Positions 6,532 to 6,584 of a stretch of 6,584 nucleotides of DNA are shown one piece after another. The notes under the pieces were generated by a model. That model worked only from the letters and a program-made list of their open reading frames with translations, searched no databases and was not told the DNA's origin. The position numbers and the translations under genes are program-made. Location of the stretch: contig SMWN01000132.1 in NCBI GenBank assembly GCA_004356415.1, positions 1-6,584 on the forward strand, in the 5' to 3' direction. The DNA is from Gammaproteobacteria bacterium (GTDB lineage Bacteria; Pseudomonadota; Gammaproteobacteria; Eutrophobiales; Eutrophobiaceae). How positions within the stretch are numbered: position 1 is the stretch's first letter; each line of letters begins with the position of its first letter.

Positions 6532-6584
6532 ATGCAACGTATCGCAATTGTCGGTATTGGCGGTCTTTTCCCTGGAGCCGGGGA
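6532..6584 (+). CDS. Synthase gene starting with a ketosynthase domain (PfaC/HglC- or PKS-like), 3'-truncated
   Basis: Only the first 17 codons are visible: MQRIAIVGIGGLFPGAG. The IAIVGIGxxFPGA pattern is the hallmark first strand and loop of type I PKS and PUFA-synthase ketosynthase domains, which start within a few residues of the N-terminus as here. The start is well fixed, since an in-frame TGA lies at 6520-6522, only three codons upstream. The Shine-Dalgarno is weak. The gene has the same strand as the synthase end at 2-1129, which supports one biosynthetic locus. PfaC- and HglC-like proteins begin this way, but any modular PKS would too, so the subtype is open. Confidence 0.82.
   Translation, partial: MQRIAIVGIGGLFPGAG

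Noticed and set aside
1..6584. CRISPR arrays, tRNA or rRNA genes
   Set aside because: No regularly spaced direct repeats and no tRNA-like or rRNA-like sequence were seen; nearly the whole window is protein-coding.

Overview
The window reads as part of a PfaA/PfaC- or Hgl-type 'secondary lipid' (polyunsaturated-fatty-acid-synthase-like) polyketide synthase locus in a Gram-negative bacterium. An RND efflux operon lies inside it on the opposite strand. A gammaproteobacterium is my best guess, from the moderate GC by eye, the two-gene RND system with a Sec-exported periplasmic adaptor, and an intergenic GGGGTCAGACC-type motif that I associate from memory with that group. The taxonomy is inference.

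Layout. (1) 1-1129, plus strand: the 3' end of a large type I PKS gene, comprising the end of a ketoreductase domain and a complete double-hotdog dehydratase domain, with no ACP or thioesterase after it. This is the C-terminal order of PfaA-like synthases. (2) 1186-2019, plus strand: a 277-residue protein with two cyclic-nucleotide-binding (CNB) domains and no recognisable output domain. (3) 2020-2200: a short spacer with a GGGGTCAGACC motif, a possible Rho-independent terminator acting on the minus strand, and possibly a degraded mobile-element scrap. (4) 2201-6297, minus strand: an adaptor plus inner-membrane pump operon of the RND family, with 2 bp between the genes; no TolC-type outer-membrane factor is visible. 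(5) 6298-6531: a divergent intergenic region holding a weak minus-strand promoter candidate, a doubtful 32-codon ORF and an inverted copy of the 9-bp core GGGGTCAGA. (6) 6532-6584, plus strand: the first 17 codons of another synthase gene that opens with a ketosynthase N-terminal motif.

Working model (inference). The two plus-strand synthase genes belong to one megasynthase pathway making a fatty-acid or polyketide-like product. The RND pump could move that product or a related lipid, or protect the envelope. The CNB protein could couple a nucleotide signal, or simply a protein-protein contact, to the pathway. The plus-strand gene order is interrupted by the minus-strand efflux operon, so the second synthase gene must have its own promoter or start in the divergent region. 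The most unusual element is the output-less tandem CNB protein placed directly after a PfaA-like gene.
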